64,000 nucleotides of DNA from positions 350,616,957 through 350,680,956 of the forward strand of contig OY856412.1 of NCBI GenBank assembly GCA_963693085.1, in the 5' to 3' direction. The notes below the pieces were generated by a model. That model saw only the letters and a list, made by a program, of their open reading frames with translations. It did not search any database and had not been told where the DNA came from. Shown piece after piece: positions 33,514 to 44,995 of this stretch. This DNA is from Alisma plantago-aquatica. Its lineage: Eukaryota; Streptophyta; Magnoliopsida; Alismatales; Alismataceae. The translations under genes and the position numbers were made by a program. How positions within the stretch are numbered: the first letter of the stretch is position 1; each line of letters begins with the position of its first letter.

Positions 33514-35785
33514 TTTGTTGCAATTGTCGGGAACAACATATTGTTTTCTAGAAACCAATTTACTTTGAATTTTTTTCCCTTTGCCTGCCGAGTCCCATTC
33601 TGGTAGTGCTAATCCTCCTTCTTTTGAGTTTCCATTCCGTTAATAAATTTTTCTGCAATCATGCTTTTCTTATCAAATACTAAACTTCTTTGTTCAAGTT
33701 AATTCAATTTTTTTAAATGATAAAATGGTGTATGCCATGATCGTGAAGTGTTGATTTCTCACCACCTATTTTTGATTAGAAATACATAGAACCTTGCATT
33801 GTTTGGACCTAGAAAATCAGAATAGGATGGATGAATAAGAAATGAATCATAATATTAAATGAGCCCTTGTTGCTTAAAGAGATGCCATGTTAGCTGAGTG
33901 TGTTGCCCTAGATGATACCTTAAGCACAACCTTTTTGACGAATAGGAGGTCTGGAAGGCCATAATAAGTGAGGTTGAACAACAAAAATAGCTTAAGGACT
34001 TCTCATTCCCTAAGACAACCTATGCACGACATCCTGTTGTGCCACCTGATATCACTATCCCATAGATTAAGATCCACACCTAGTGGATCACCATGCTTCA
34101 AGTCAACCCTTTTATCGGTAACATAGGTGATAGATGTGAAGACCACCTCCAAAGATTTTCTAATCTATGCACCTTGAATAAGATCCCTATCATTTATTAA
34201 GACTTAATAAATTAAGATTATTCAAATATTCCCTTTCTGGCCATGAAAGTAGCTGGTACACTACAATGAAGGGGATCACTTCACTAATTTGGACGCCCTC
34301 CAAACCAAGTTCTTGGAGAGGTACAAACCCATCCCTTACTTATCAAACTATGGGTGAAATCAGTCAATTTTGCATGCTCCCAGGTGGGACCTTAGGTGAG
34401 GCTTGAAAACTTTATGTACCCAAATTTTTATAGTGCATGTGAAGTTGTAAAATACAGTTCTAAAACCCAAGCACAAAATGGATATACAAGGGTCCTTAAG
34501 CTAGAGAAGGTTGAAGACAAATCTGACATAAAGGCTATTGTTGAGAGTCTTAAAATCCTTGTCCTCAAACATGATTACCTTCAATCCTCCTTTAATGACT
34601 ATGAAAGGAGAGGGCAGCCACAATAGGTCAAAACCACAAATTCTCTATGTGGAATTTGGCAAGGGTATGACCACTATACTGAAAAATGCAAACTCCTATA
34701 TGAAACTCTGATACAACTTAAGATTGCACAACAGTTGGAGGACCTCAAACCCATCCATAGCATACTGAGCCAAGCCTACTAAAATCCAAACCAGACTAGG
34801 AACCACCCTAGATTCTAATCTGGCAGCTCGAGTGGTTCTAAAAATGATAGCTAACAAAGACCTTCTAAAATCAACATTTCAAACCGTCCACCAACAACAA
34901 TCAAAGAAAATTTGGAAATTAAGGGAATTATTAGGGTGATTTCCAAAACTGAGGTGCCTACCAAGGGAAGCACTACCAAAATATGAACCAACTACCACCA
35001 TAATTGCAAAAAAACACTCCCATTTCATCTTATGATGAAATAATAGCTGCTGTGGAGCAGATCATCCTTTCACAAAAAGCCTAATAGAAGGAAACTTATG
35101 CTCAGTTAGCCCAATTCATAGCCAGCCAAAAACATCCTGGCGAAACCTTTGTTTGGTAGCCAAAAAATAATCCCAAGCATTCGAAGCAACTTAAGGTTGT
35201 CTCCACCCATTCTGGAAACATGTATGCTTCCCCCTACTCTAGAGAATCCCCCTCTTGCACTCTTTAAGTTTTATAGATGATGACACCATAGTTGTTGAAA
35301 GGGAACTAGAACCAGTTGCCATTGACCCTGGTACCAAAACGACCCCTGTTCTCGAACCCATTCAAGATGAGATCAATATTCCCAACATCCCAATTTACAA
35401 ATCACATCCACCATACTAGGCCCACCACAGGGAGAGAAAATTAGATGCTAGGGTTGTGATATTCAAGTAAGCTATGAAAACACTTCATGTTGACATTTCC
35501 TTCCTTGATGCCTTTATAAAATGCTCTCTTGGTCCAAATATTTCAAAACCTTGTTGAGTAGGAAGTACGCTACAAAGGAATGTGAAACTGTAATGCTTGA
35601 AGGAAACACTTACTACATCATTCTCAATAAAATGCCTAAAAAACAAAAATATCATGGTTCCTTCGAAATTGGGTGTTACCTAGGCAATAATGCATGTTGT
35701 ACGGGTTTAAAGGACTTAGGTTCTAACATATACATCATGCCCTATAGTATTTGTAAGATATTCAATTTTGTAGACATTCTTCCCA
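33514..35785 (+). pseudogene. gag: Second internal region of element D: gag and protease relic
   Basis: This is co-linear with 6136-8555 of the first internal copy, with the same decayed primer site and an ATG at 33827. A shorter Gag relic contains VLKLEKVEDKSDIKAIVESL near 34490-34550. The protease start GLKDLGSNIYIMPYSI lies near 35710-35760. A deletion relative to the first copy removes the ERFKDLL and PHH segment at about 34405. It ends where the match is lost at about 35785, at the border of fragment E. It proves that the middle LTR is followed by another, truncated D copy. Confidence 0.75.
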
Positions 35786-36174
35786 CATTTATTTTCTTTT
35801 GCATAAATAGAAGCTACGATCATATATGTTGGATGACACAAAAATAGACACAAACCCTAGTCCTATGTCTTTGTAGACTCAGTGAACCTAGAGCTCTGAC
35901 ACCAACCAAATTGTGACACACCAATCACACCAAAGTGAGATTACCAAATAAAAAAGTGCATAATTAACACTAAACATCCAGATTACCAGAAAACCTGGTA
36001 ACTTCAAATCAATCGGGTATAAACCATCTGAAGAAGAATCATACACATCAAGGTCCACAAACTGTGCCACTGGTATCACATATCTTGCCATAAATGTACA
36101 TATATCACTGTAAAGTGGCCATCATGCCACAACATGTTATAAAAGATAACCTCTTCACAAATACAAGCCATACA
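35786..36174 (-). mobile_element. Fragment E: end of a gypsy-like element (primer site and LTR start)
   Basis: CTAGTCCTATGTCT and AACCTAGAGCTCTGA at 35855-35899 match the LARD-1 sequence next to its primer site at 47983-48026. The minus strand of 35893-35904 reads TGGTGTCAGAGC, one mismatch from the initiator-Met site. After a short spacer, TGTGACACACCAATC at 35912 begins an LTR, cut at 36174 by LARD-2. The rest of this LTR should continue beyond the window, right of LARD-2. Its left border with D is approximate. Confidence 0.65.
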
Positions 36175-36679
36175 TGTAATGGAGTGAACTTTTGGATCTT
36201 TAAATACCTGATAAGATGAGTGACTTTATGTATTTGAGTGCTATTAAGAGTATCAAGTATTTGGTGAAGTCTAGAGAATGTCTACCATTGTAATTATACG
36301 GTTGAAGTCTCATATACACTTCTAAATTCCTAGAAGGAGATACCTAAGTTTGAATATGGTGAAATAATTTTATTGATGATATTGGAACTAATCTTATATA
36401 AGTTAACCTAAGTTATTGGTGTGACAATAGATGTCATGCTTTTATTTAAAAAAGGGATACAAACAAAACACTCAAATAGACCATATAACAGTGATGCACT
36501 CCCTTTTTGTCTTCTTTTTTTCTTCTCGGGGTAGCACATGCACTCTTGTGAGAGAGTTGAATAATTCGTAGCCACTAACCTCATGCCCACTACTGTGCTT
36601 TTGCACACAAAAGACCGAGTTAGTGGAGTTGGTGTTGGACTAAGCGGTTTAAGTGAATAAATTAGAGAGATTGAACTGC

Positions 36680-37640
36680 CTCTCCATCGTGTCCTCTTCA
36701 TCGGCTATGATAGAGAGCAAGTGGTGGCTGAAGTTAGTTGGAGAGCGAGAGAACGAGACCTCCCCACACTGTTGTCTCTCTGTTGCCAGCAACTACGACT
36801 GAGAGGAGGATCGCGGCGGCTAAAATCATGCCTCACGGTGGACTCACAAGCGGGCATCACACACGATGTCGTTCAGGCGAAGCTGCATGGAGGAGCTAGC
36901 AGTAGGTGTTGAGAGCGGTCATTGTCAAGGGGAGCACAGGACAGTGGTTTCCTCAGTGGAGTCTGGTCTAACAACGGTGTCAGGAGTGTGGCAACATCTC
37001 GTAGGCCAGCTCAGGAGGTGACGCACGCATGCATGGTGTTAAGGGGACGCAGCTACGGTAGCAACGTGTTGGTCAGCAATGATGGAAAATGAACAAGGCC
37101 ATGGAGGCGCTATGGAGCCTGATGAGGATTTGCCTCCAGCCTAATCGAAGTGGAGAAGGAACACAGCAGGCAGACGTAGATCATGGAGGAGAACCACCGT
37201 CTGTGAGCGGGAGAGGGTGGGTGCATATTGCAAACGCACGAAGGTGTCGAGCGGGGAGGCAGTTGTCCAGCCACGTGGAGCAGAGGTTGAGGAGGAGGAT
37301 CTGGTACCAACCATTCACCAGAGTAGACCCAGCCACGACGGAGCTTGAGAGCATGGAGGCCTGCAACGACAGTGGGTTGCAGTGACCTCACAGAGAAGGG
37401 GGGGATCTACAACGGACTCACATAGACAGACCTCTTCAAACTTGTGAATGTTGAGGAATGGTAAGATCTGGAGTTTGATGCTCACCGGGGCAGAGCCTTC
37501 CCGGCTGCGGCCGTCCATCGGGAACGAATCACGCTAGGCGCGAGGCCTCCAGGAAGAGAGAACCAGTCAAAGGCCAGAGGTTGGGTTCAGCCAGACCATA
37601 TGTGAACCAGTCAGAGAATCATGCAATCTAATGAACCAGG
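36680..37640. other. GC-rich block inside the LARD-2 LTR
   Basis: Around 55-60% GC by eye, against roughly 35% around it. The longest frame is 98 codons (37089-37385), without recognisable motifs, and it is shortened in the 3' LTR copy (63051-63248). It may be a captured piece of host DNA, or just the LTR's transcribed-region composition. The copy lies at about 62650-63620. Confidence 0.5.
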
Positions 37641-38982
37641 CTGGCCGGACCAAAGAAAGAGCAGCGCCTGTTAGTATCCAAGTGGTAGAGTACGATTGGC
37701 CAGAAAAGGTTAAAACTTCAGAAATACTCAGATCTTGCATAATTCGTATTAAATAGCTCGATTATCATAAAATTATAAACAAGGTACCAAAATTCTCAGA
37801 AAAATGAGTAGAACACAGTAGATTGATAATACTAGGCTTTTGATGCACTAATAATAGTGATATCATTTAAGATGTGAAATTCTCATTTGATGGATAATAA
37901 ATATCAAACAATGTTCTAAAGTTATGATAACATGTAGGTAAGTCTATAATCATGTTTATAATGCATATGATGTCAGATATGGTCATGTTGATGCATGAAA
38001 GCATATAATTTGATTAATATGGCTATCTAGGGCTAGTAACCATAAATAAAATGCAGTAAATACATGCATGCTCAATAAATAATGAAATTTACAGAGTAAG
38101 CTTATATCAATATATGGAACCTCAACTTTAATTATGATATCACGATGATGCACAAAATTCATGTTATATGAAGAGAACCCTTAATACATGTGATGTAACC
38201 CTAGTATGGTTAATGAAAGTGACATAATGTTAAATATGTTCACATAATAATGTGACACATGAGTATATCCAATTGATGAACTATAATATGGATTATGACA
38301 TCATAAAGGTAAATATAAGAAAAGAATGCAAGTGAAAATGGAAATATCCTAATGAGTTAAGTAAACCCTAAAATGGATATAACTAGGGTTAAAGATGATG
38401 GGAACCTGATGATGGTATATGATCTTGTCTTAATCAGGTTTTGACCAAGGATATAGTTGACCTGAGGAATATGTGATGATTAGGAATATCTCTTTTCAGG
38501 GTACGCCATTACCTCTTACTTGGCTTATTATACAATATGATTGTGTTATATGGTAGTAAATACTTGGCATATGGTATTGGTTGAAATGATTGTTCTTGTA
38601 TGCTATGTTGCTTGAGATTTCCATACCTATTGTTATAAACACATCAAACATAATATATATGTTCCATTATATGAAAGCACTAATTCTCTTTGGTAGCATA
38701 GTGCTGGAAAATGATCATTCTCTTTCGTAGCAGATCACATTGTACAATGATCTAACTCTTTGGTAGTAGATCATAAGGCCTTACATCTTATACTCTTTGG
38801 TAGCTGAGATGATGCATTATTCCCTTAGGTGGAAAATGCATGGATATATAATGGAAAATGTGCTTAAAATATGTGTTCTCTTTTGCTAATGAATACCTTT
38901 GTGCAAGTATGCGATTTTCTTATATTCTTCTATTATTTCCAAGTATATTATTTTTATCTTATTGCCAAGATATGATGAAAGG

Positions 38983-38992
38983 TATATAAAAG
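38983..38992 (+). promoter_or_regulatory. TATA box in the LARD-2 5' LTR
   Basis: TATATAAAAG stands about 440 bases before the LTR end in element sense, a plausible U3/R border, followed by GACACGTAGG, which holds an ACGT core. This suggests the element was transcribed by RNA polymerase II. Confidence 0.6.
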
Positions 38993-39435
38993 ACACGTAG
39001 GTGTACTCAGTACAATATTCTTAAATATTGTGTTGACGTGTACCACATGTAATCTTTTGTTTAGGTTGTGGTTATGCTCTTGAAGAACCAAGATAGTGTG
39101 AGTTGTATGGCGAGTTGATGTACAGGTGGACCTGTTGTCTTAAGATCTTGTAGTTTAGTGGTAGTACATGTATATGTAGAAGTTGATGTTCAATATGTAA
39201 TATCAAATGTTGTAACAATTCATGTTGTAATTATATGTTGAATAGTGAACATGTCTTGTATGGTTTTATTATTGTTCATGTGCATGTGCTACTGGTTGTT
39301 TCCTTTTGACTCCCTTGATTTTCTCTTTCTTAGCCTAGTGTTTGATGCTTAAATTGAGATTCTCACTGAGGTGAGGGTTTCAATTTGGATGTCACACATC
39401 AGATTAAGTTTTAGAAAATCCAGCGACGTCACAGG

Positions 39436-39447
39436 TGGTATCAGAGC
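39436..39447 (+). other. Primer-binding site of LARD-2 (initiator Met)
   Basis: TGGTATCAGAGC lies two bases after the 5' LTR, a perfect match to the standard site. Confidence 0.93.
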
Positions 39448-40604
39448 ATGAACAATAGCAAAGCCTATAATTTTCTCATTATGCAACTCAAAACTAAAGA
39501 ACCTTGAAATTAATAATCTTTAGGGTTAGATTAGTCATCTTTTAGAGACTAGATTTGGCCTAGCCTCTAGGTTAGCACCTAGATGTCTGAGAACTAGGTC
39601 TAGACTGGTGCTTGTTTTATAGCAGGTCCTTAGATGTCGTTCTTTCCTTATAGTGTAGCGGTATGGGATGTTGCATTATTTGGAAATGACATGCATCAAA
39701 GGAAGAGAAACCCTAGACATATGGCGCTCATTGTCTAGAGTAGCTATACTAGTCTACCCCTTGTTCTCACCATTTTCACTAGTTTTCATGACACTGTACT
39801 CTCTACTATGTGTGGGACACTCATTTTCAAGATTTGGTTTTTGATTCCAAACGGATCGAACCCCGATAGTTTTCTCTGACGCTTGTTTTGTCGGAGAAAA
39901 ACTATATAATATTTTATTATGTATATGTATTACAAAAATGTGTCCCACACATGTACGAGTAGAAGGTGGTCATGTAACCTAAGTGAAAGTGAATGACATC
40001 AGTCTAGAAGAAAGAGTAGTTCTAGATTAGATGTCTAGAGCCTTATTGGAATATGTATGATAGATGGAATAGCTAAAATAAATTTGATGATATGGTCTAA
40101 GTCTTATATAGATGGTTTTGATGATCTATGTTTATCTTTGAGGACATGAGTTCAGTTTTGAGGATTTAAGATAAGTTTTGAAGATGCAAGTATGAGTTCT
40201 TTTATGAGATGAGATAAGTTAAGTTAAGACAAGGTTGTGAGTCAGCATGAGCCTCAAGATCTTTTACAAAGGAAGATCTCTAGTGTTAGGACCAGTTTTG
40301 GGGGTCAACTCCAGAGAGGGTGAGACCATTGGGAGAAGGTCAGAGAACCTAAACTCTAAGATATGAAATGATGAGAAATACATGATATGATGTGTCCTCA
40401 AATAGAATACTACTGAGTGATTGAGTTGAGTTACTTTATGCATGATTCCTACAGTTTGTTGAACCCTCGATGTCCTTGGGAGGACCAAACCCTAGAGATA
40501 GAGAGAGGCTCATTATATGTGTGCAAGTGAAAATGAATATGAGTGCCCACCATCTGGGTGAGGGAGAGAGCCCAAGACCTTGGAAAAGGTATCTATGTTA
40601 GTTT
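39448..40604 (+). other. LARD-2 internal region, left part (non-coding)
   Basis: No Gag- or Pol-like frame exists. A foldback lies at 39808-39952. The region ends with agttt (40600-40604), the left target-site duplication of copia-B. Confidence 0.8.
39808..39952. repeat. 145-bp double foldback (MITE-like)
   Basis: Outer arms ATGTGTGGGACAC (39808-39820) and GTGTCCCACACAT (39940-39952) are perfect inverted repeats of 13 bases. Inside, AGTTTTCTCTGAC (39868-39880) pairs with GTCGGAGAAAAACT (39890-39903) around a 9-base loop. I cannot see a convincing target-site duplication, so it may be a small transposon relic or a structural RNA element of LARD-2. Confidence 0.55.
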
Positions 40605-41135
40605 TATTGGTATATATGCTCCTAGAGCCATCCCAAGTGATTGCATGGAGTTAGATATTAATTAATCAATTAATGTGATTATTTGGTTAATTAATGAATT
40701 TCCAAATATTCTAATTAATCTACGAGTATTTTAATTAATGCAGTATTTATGTTTACCGATGGGTTTAGGAAACCCTACTTCCCTTTGTATCCTATTTAAA
40801 GAAGGTTAACGGCCGATATCTATATAAGATATTGAGAGAGGCTTTTCAGTTTACACTCACGTACATAAACCCTAGCCGTCACCGTCCTTAGAAGAGAAAT
40901 TAGAGCAATGCGCCGCTAGCACGCCGCCGCACAGACACGACTCCTTACCACCGACTTAGGAAGCACGACGTGGAGTTCCAGTCCATCTGCGTGGATGAAG
41001 TAGAGACGCAGACGCTGAGACGCCTGTGTTCGGAGGACATCAACGACCATTCGTGCATGTTATGAGCGGCGTACATCATCGCACGAAAGGAGCGCCGCCG
41101 GATCTTCCTATGACAGCAAATGGGAGAGAAGTTCT
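40605..41135 (+). repeat. 5' LTR of copia-B, left part
   Basis: It starts TATTGGTATATATGC (first base pair decayed from TG), matching TATTGCTATATATGC at 60228. U3 is AT-rich (ATTAATTAATCAATTAATG), and R/U5 from about 40880 is GC-richer. It breaks at 41135; its last five bases, gttct, are the left target site of LARD-1. Confidence 0.9.
40821..40828 (+). promoter_or_regulatory. TATA box of the copia-B 5' LTR
   Basis: TATATAAG lies 217 bases into the LTR at the AT-rich/GC-rich transition. The 3' LTR has TATATAAT at about 60444. The equivalent word is present in copia-A. Confidence 0.6.
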
Positions 41136-43869
41136 TGTAGCATCCAACTAACAAAAACATAATTAACTAATGCAGAAGTGTTCACTAAGAAGCGGATTAC
41201 AGAAAATCACTAAAAATTAAAACCTTTTTCAAAGAGACCCAATCATAGGAAAACTCTTTCAACAATAACCAATGTATTACATTTACATCATGGTTCATAA
41301 GTATATATCTTATACCATCTCTTCTCGAGGGTTACAACATCAACTGTCTTGTTAAAAGCTAAACACAGACATCATAATAACCTCGAGGCATCAAGCCAAA
41401 AATCTCAAAACGATACATTAAAAGCACTAAGTACTAACTCTGAGGACCTGAGAGTACAGAGACGACACATAGGACTTCTATCTACAAAACACGACAGACA
41501 ACATACTCAACATGAGTTGTCACTACTGTCCCTATTGCTGCTAATGTTCTTCCTCTGCAAGATATTCCCAGTCCCTTTCGCACTCGTCCACCTAAAAATA
41601 TTGGTTCCCACGGGGGTGAGACAATTGAAAATTGCCCCAGCGAGAGATATAACTCTCTGCCAGAAACATCATTATTGTAGTTTAATTAATATAAAACTGA
41701 GCAGAGGATAAGCAGTTTAGATCATTCTCATCTTTTAAAGTATTACACCTATCTATGATTGAACAGTAATTCAACTATTCTCTTTGTAAGAAATAGAAAG
41801 AACGTGTATAACATTTATCTACCATACATTTTCAACATCTCAAGCTTTGCTCATGTCATTCATTATTCTGATGTGTCACCCATGATTCATTCTTGTTTCT
41901 ATTTGTTGGCCTTAGCCAATCTGCTAAACAGGTATTCACTTATGCCAAACATGTGATTATATAAATTATCATGTCTTATTTAAGCATTAAACTATATCAA
42001 CCAGGCATAAATGTTTCAGGCATTGGACTATACCAATCCTGATTACACAACCAGGAATTGGACTTTAACCAAACCTAATTACAGGCATTAAGCATCTGTC
42101 ATGTATTTCTAATTATAGAGGCATGGATAGCATGCAAAACATAACTATCAACATGAGATATCTAGCATCATGATTATAATCAACAGTAGAAGTAGGATAT
42201 CAACATAAGCATGACTATTGTATGTACACATTTACAGTCTTATGCATATCCACAACATAAGTATAATTACTATCTCTTAGTTGCACTAAGCATCATCTTT
42301 ATGTAAAGAGAACAAACAAGGGTTATCATCCAATGTGAAGCGTCATGTATAACCCTAAACAGATATGCTATACGGCTGTATTATATCTTTTATTATGTTC
42401 TGAGGAAATTGAGGATACCACTCAAAATCCAACTGACCACTGCTAAGTCAAAATCAGTGCCATACAAGATCTAGGAAGAGCCGGACTCCTAAGATCTTCT
42501 CCACCCCCGGTCAGTACGGGTCCGCCACAGTGACACAAAAGGTCAAGCTGCTAACAGCCTAGTCTGTCCTTGGTACAGGTCACGGCACTAGTGATAGAGG
42601 TGGGTACGCATACCCTACCATCTGAGGTACAACCGCAGTTGTCCTCTAATATCATCACATATATAATCACCGAGATACGACTGCAGCCGTTCTCAACTAA
42701 GGGCTAGGTATGACCGCAGTCATCCTCCCTAAACACTTGAATTCAGGATGACAAGCACCCCGCATACTCATCAGTATGCGCTCCGAGTTTCCCTTAGGAA
42801 TACTCGTTTCACCATCTGGCAAGTTCTGACACTCAGATGGATCTATGGCACAGGACACTACATGATTAGAGTTGCACTTGATTAGTTATGCCAATTGGGT
42901 GAATTAAGGCTGAATCAAACAAGTGGACATACAAACCCTAATTCACTTCTAGCAAGCATATAAATATCAAAACCTGAAAAGATATAAAACATATGAAACA
43001 TAATTTCTCATCTCATCATCACATGGTAATATTCACTTGCCATTCATGAGACTACACCAGTCATCATGCTATCACATGATATAAATCCTTTTCACAATAT
43101 CACAGGGTATCAACCCTTATCAACATAAGAGGAATACACCTCATTCAGGGCTCAACCATGCCCAAAGGTCATTAAGACCATCATACTATCACATCAATTA
43201 GGGTTTCATGTTCATTTTATCAATCCAACCCTAATATATTGTTCCATACATCTAGGAGCATCCATAGACATTCCAAGTATTTAATATTCTTATCATTTAT
43301 CATTAAATGATCATCAACACAAGGTATGAGTTTATCTCTCATCCTTATCATGGTATGATTACATCATACTCATTTTAGATTACTTATCAAGTATGTTAAA
43401 CTCATTACATTTCATTGTAACAATTTACATAACACTCTCCTTGTGTATCTTATCCAAAAATATTGGATTTGAGATGCATCAAGGTATATCAACCCTGAAA
43501 TGCTAAATGTGATATCTATCATGTCTCAATGTATCACTTCCCTCATCACTTCTATCTTACATGAGTTTATTAACTTATCTTATAATAAGGAATTTCACAT
43601 CTTAATACTTTCATCCACCAACCTATCACTTTTACCATGATGTGCATAGATCACACACAAGGATTGTCCAACTATCTTCAATGATATGGACTCATCTCAA
43701 ATTAAGGCATTTCATGTTATAAGGTTGCCTATAGTCAACCACTTGAGATATTTCATCATTATAGGGTATTACTCATTATTTCATCATTAAGGTTTACTCA
43801 TATCATTACCCAGACATTAGGGTTATGATTTATCATCATATTGCCCATGATTAGAATTCCATGCACTAT

Positions 43870-44400
43870 AGCCCAAATTTAGGGTTTACATAGCTTTACT
43901 CTGTGTTAGGTTTATGGTTTCATATGACATCTCCCTCAATTAGGGTTTCACATGGAATCATCCTCAATTAGAGTTTCTCACGGAATCACCCTCAATTAGG
44001 GTTTCACTAATCATCCCAATTAGGGTTTCATTCAATTACCCATAAATTAGGGATTCATTATTCATCCAATTAGGGTTTGGCATTTCATTGCCTTAAATTA
44101 GAGTTACCCAAGTCATTACCCTTAATTAGGATTACACTATTACCCTTAATTAGGGTTACACTATTACCCTATATTAGGGTTTTACTCAGAATTTCCCTAA
44201 ACAGGGTTAGGGTTCGTTAACCTACTCAATTAGGGTTTCTTGATCTCTTTACTAAGGATCCTACCCTAAATCACCATATGAATCATACTCATGAATGAAT
44301 TCATTTCTATCATTCTCTCCACTTGATTTGGTTACATCAACCATCCGATCAAATACAAACAACTATGTTTGACATAGTTATTGCTTCCATAAACAATTAG
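43870..44400. repeat. Telobox-like cluster in the LARD-1 3' LTR
   Basis: TTAGGGTTT (the reverse of the plant telobox AAACCCTAA) occurs about nine times here, usually as AATTAGGGTTTC, spaced roughly 25-60 bases apart, with single-base variants between. One more lies at 43196. The spacing is irregular, so it is not telomere DNA. The other LTR repeats it at about 50770-51300. Confidence 0.75.
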
Positions 44401-44995
44401 GGTTTGCTTAATTGAATAACCTTCAACTCACGATTCCTTGGGAGTTAATCACTCAAATTTGGTGAGTCATTATAACACATCATTAGGAACAGTAATCCCA
44501 AACAGTCAACCCTTGGTCAACGCATTCAAACGGTCTTGAGACCGTTTACTCAAAAAGGTCAATTAAATTAGGTTGAAAATCAGCACTTAATTCAATTAGG
44601 TTTCCCTAATTGAATAGGCTTCAACTCACGATTCCTTGGGAGTTAATCCCTCAAATTTGGTGGGTCATTAACCAAAATCATTATGAACAGGAATCCTAAA
44701 CGGTCAATGCTTGGCAACACACTCAAACGGTCTTGAAACCGTTTTCCCAAACAGGTCAAGTTGATCAGGTTGAAAATCAGCATTTAATTCAATTCGATTT
44801 ATCTAATTGATTGGCCTTCAACTCACGATTCCTTTGGAGTTAACCCCTAAAATTTGGAGGGTCATTAGCCTACATAATTAGGAACAATATTCCCAAACGG
44901 TAAATGCTTGTTCAACCATATCAAACGGTCTTGAAACCGTTTTCCCAAACAGGTCAAGTTGATAAGGTTGAAAATCAGCATTTAATTCAATTCGA
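44400..44995. repeat. 197-bp tandem repeat with inverted-repeat core, LARD-1 3' LTR
   Basis: CTTCAACTCACGATTCC recurs at 44421, 44619 and 44816 (periods 198 and 197). Every unit holds AAACGGTCTTGAGACCGTTT or a one-base variant (44528, 44725, 44923); in the first the two 9-base arms pair perfectly. The other LTR has the same three units at about 51305-51890. Confidence 0.85.

Larger units (their letters stand above)
36175..39433 (+). repeat. 5' LTR of LARD-2 (3259 bp)
   Basis: It starts TGTAATGGAGTG and ends GACGTCACA, two bases before the primer site. Its first 1863 bp match 62138-64000 closely and without large indels. A GC-rich block (about 36680-37640) stands out from AT-rich surroundings, and four TCTTTGGTAGC-like words lie at 38685-38810. 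I see no protein-coding frame that I would trust. Confidence 0.88.

Noticed and set aside
37089..37385. 98-codon open frame in the LARD-2 LTR as a possible captured gene
   Set aside because: The copy at 63051 is shortened by a stop and no domain is recognisable; kept only as a GC-rich block.
39841..39870. GATCGAACCCCGAT word resembling a tRNA T-arm
   Set aside because: No acceptor stem, anticodon arm or D-arm can be built around it; it lies in the foldback.
41349..41711. 120-codon open frame in the LARD-1 3' LTR
   Set aside because: It is not open to the same length in the nearly identical 5' LTR and shows no known motif.
43870..44400. Repeated AATTAGGGTTT words as interstitial telomere DNA or a CRISPR-like array
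   Set aside because: Spacing is irregular, units are not head-to-tail TTTAGGG, and the context is a plant LTR.
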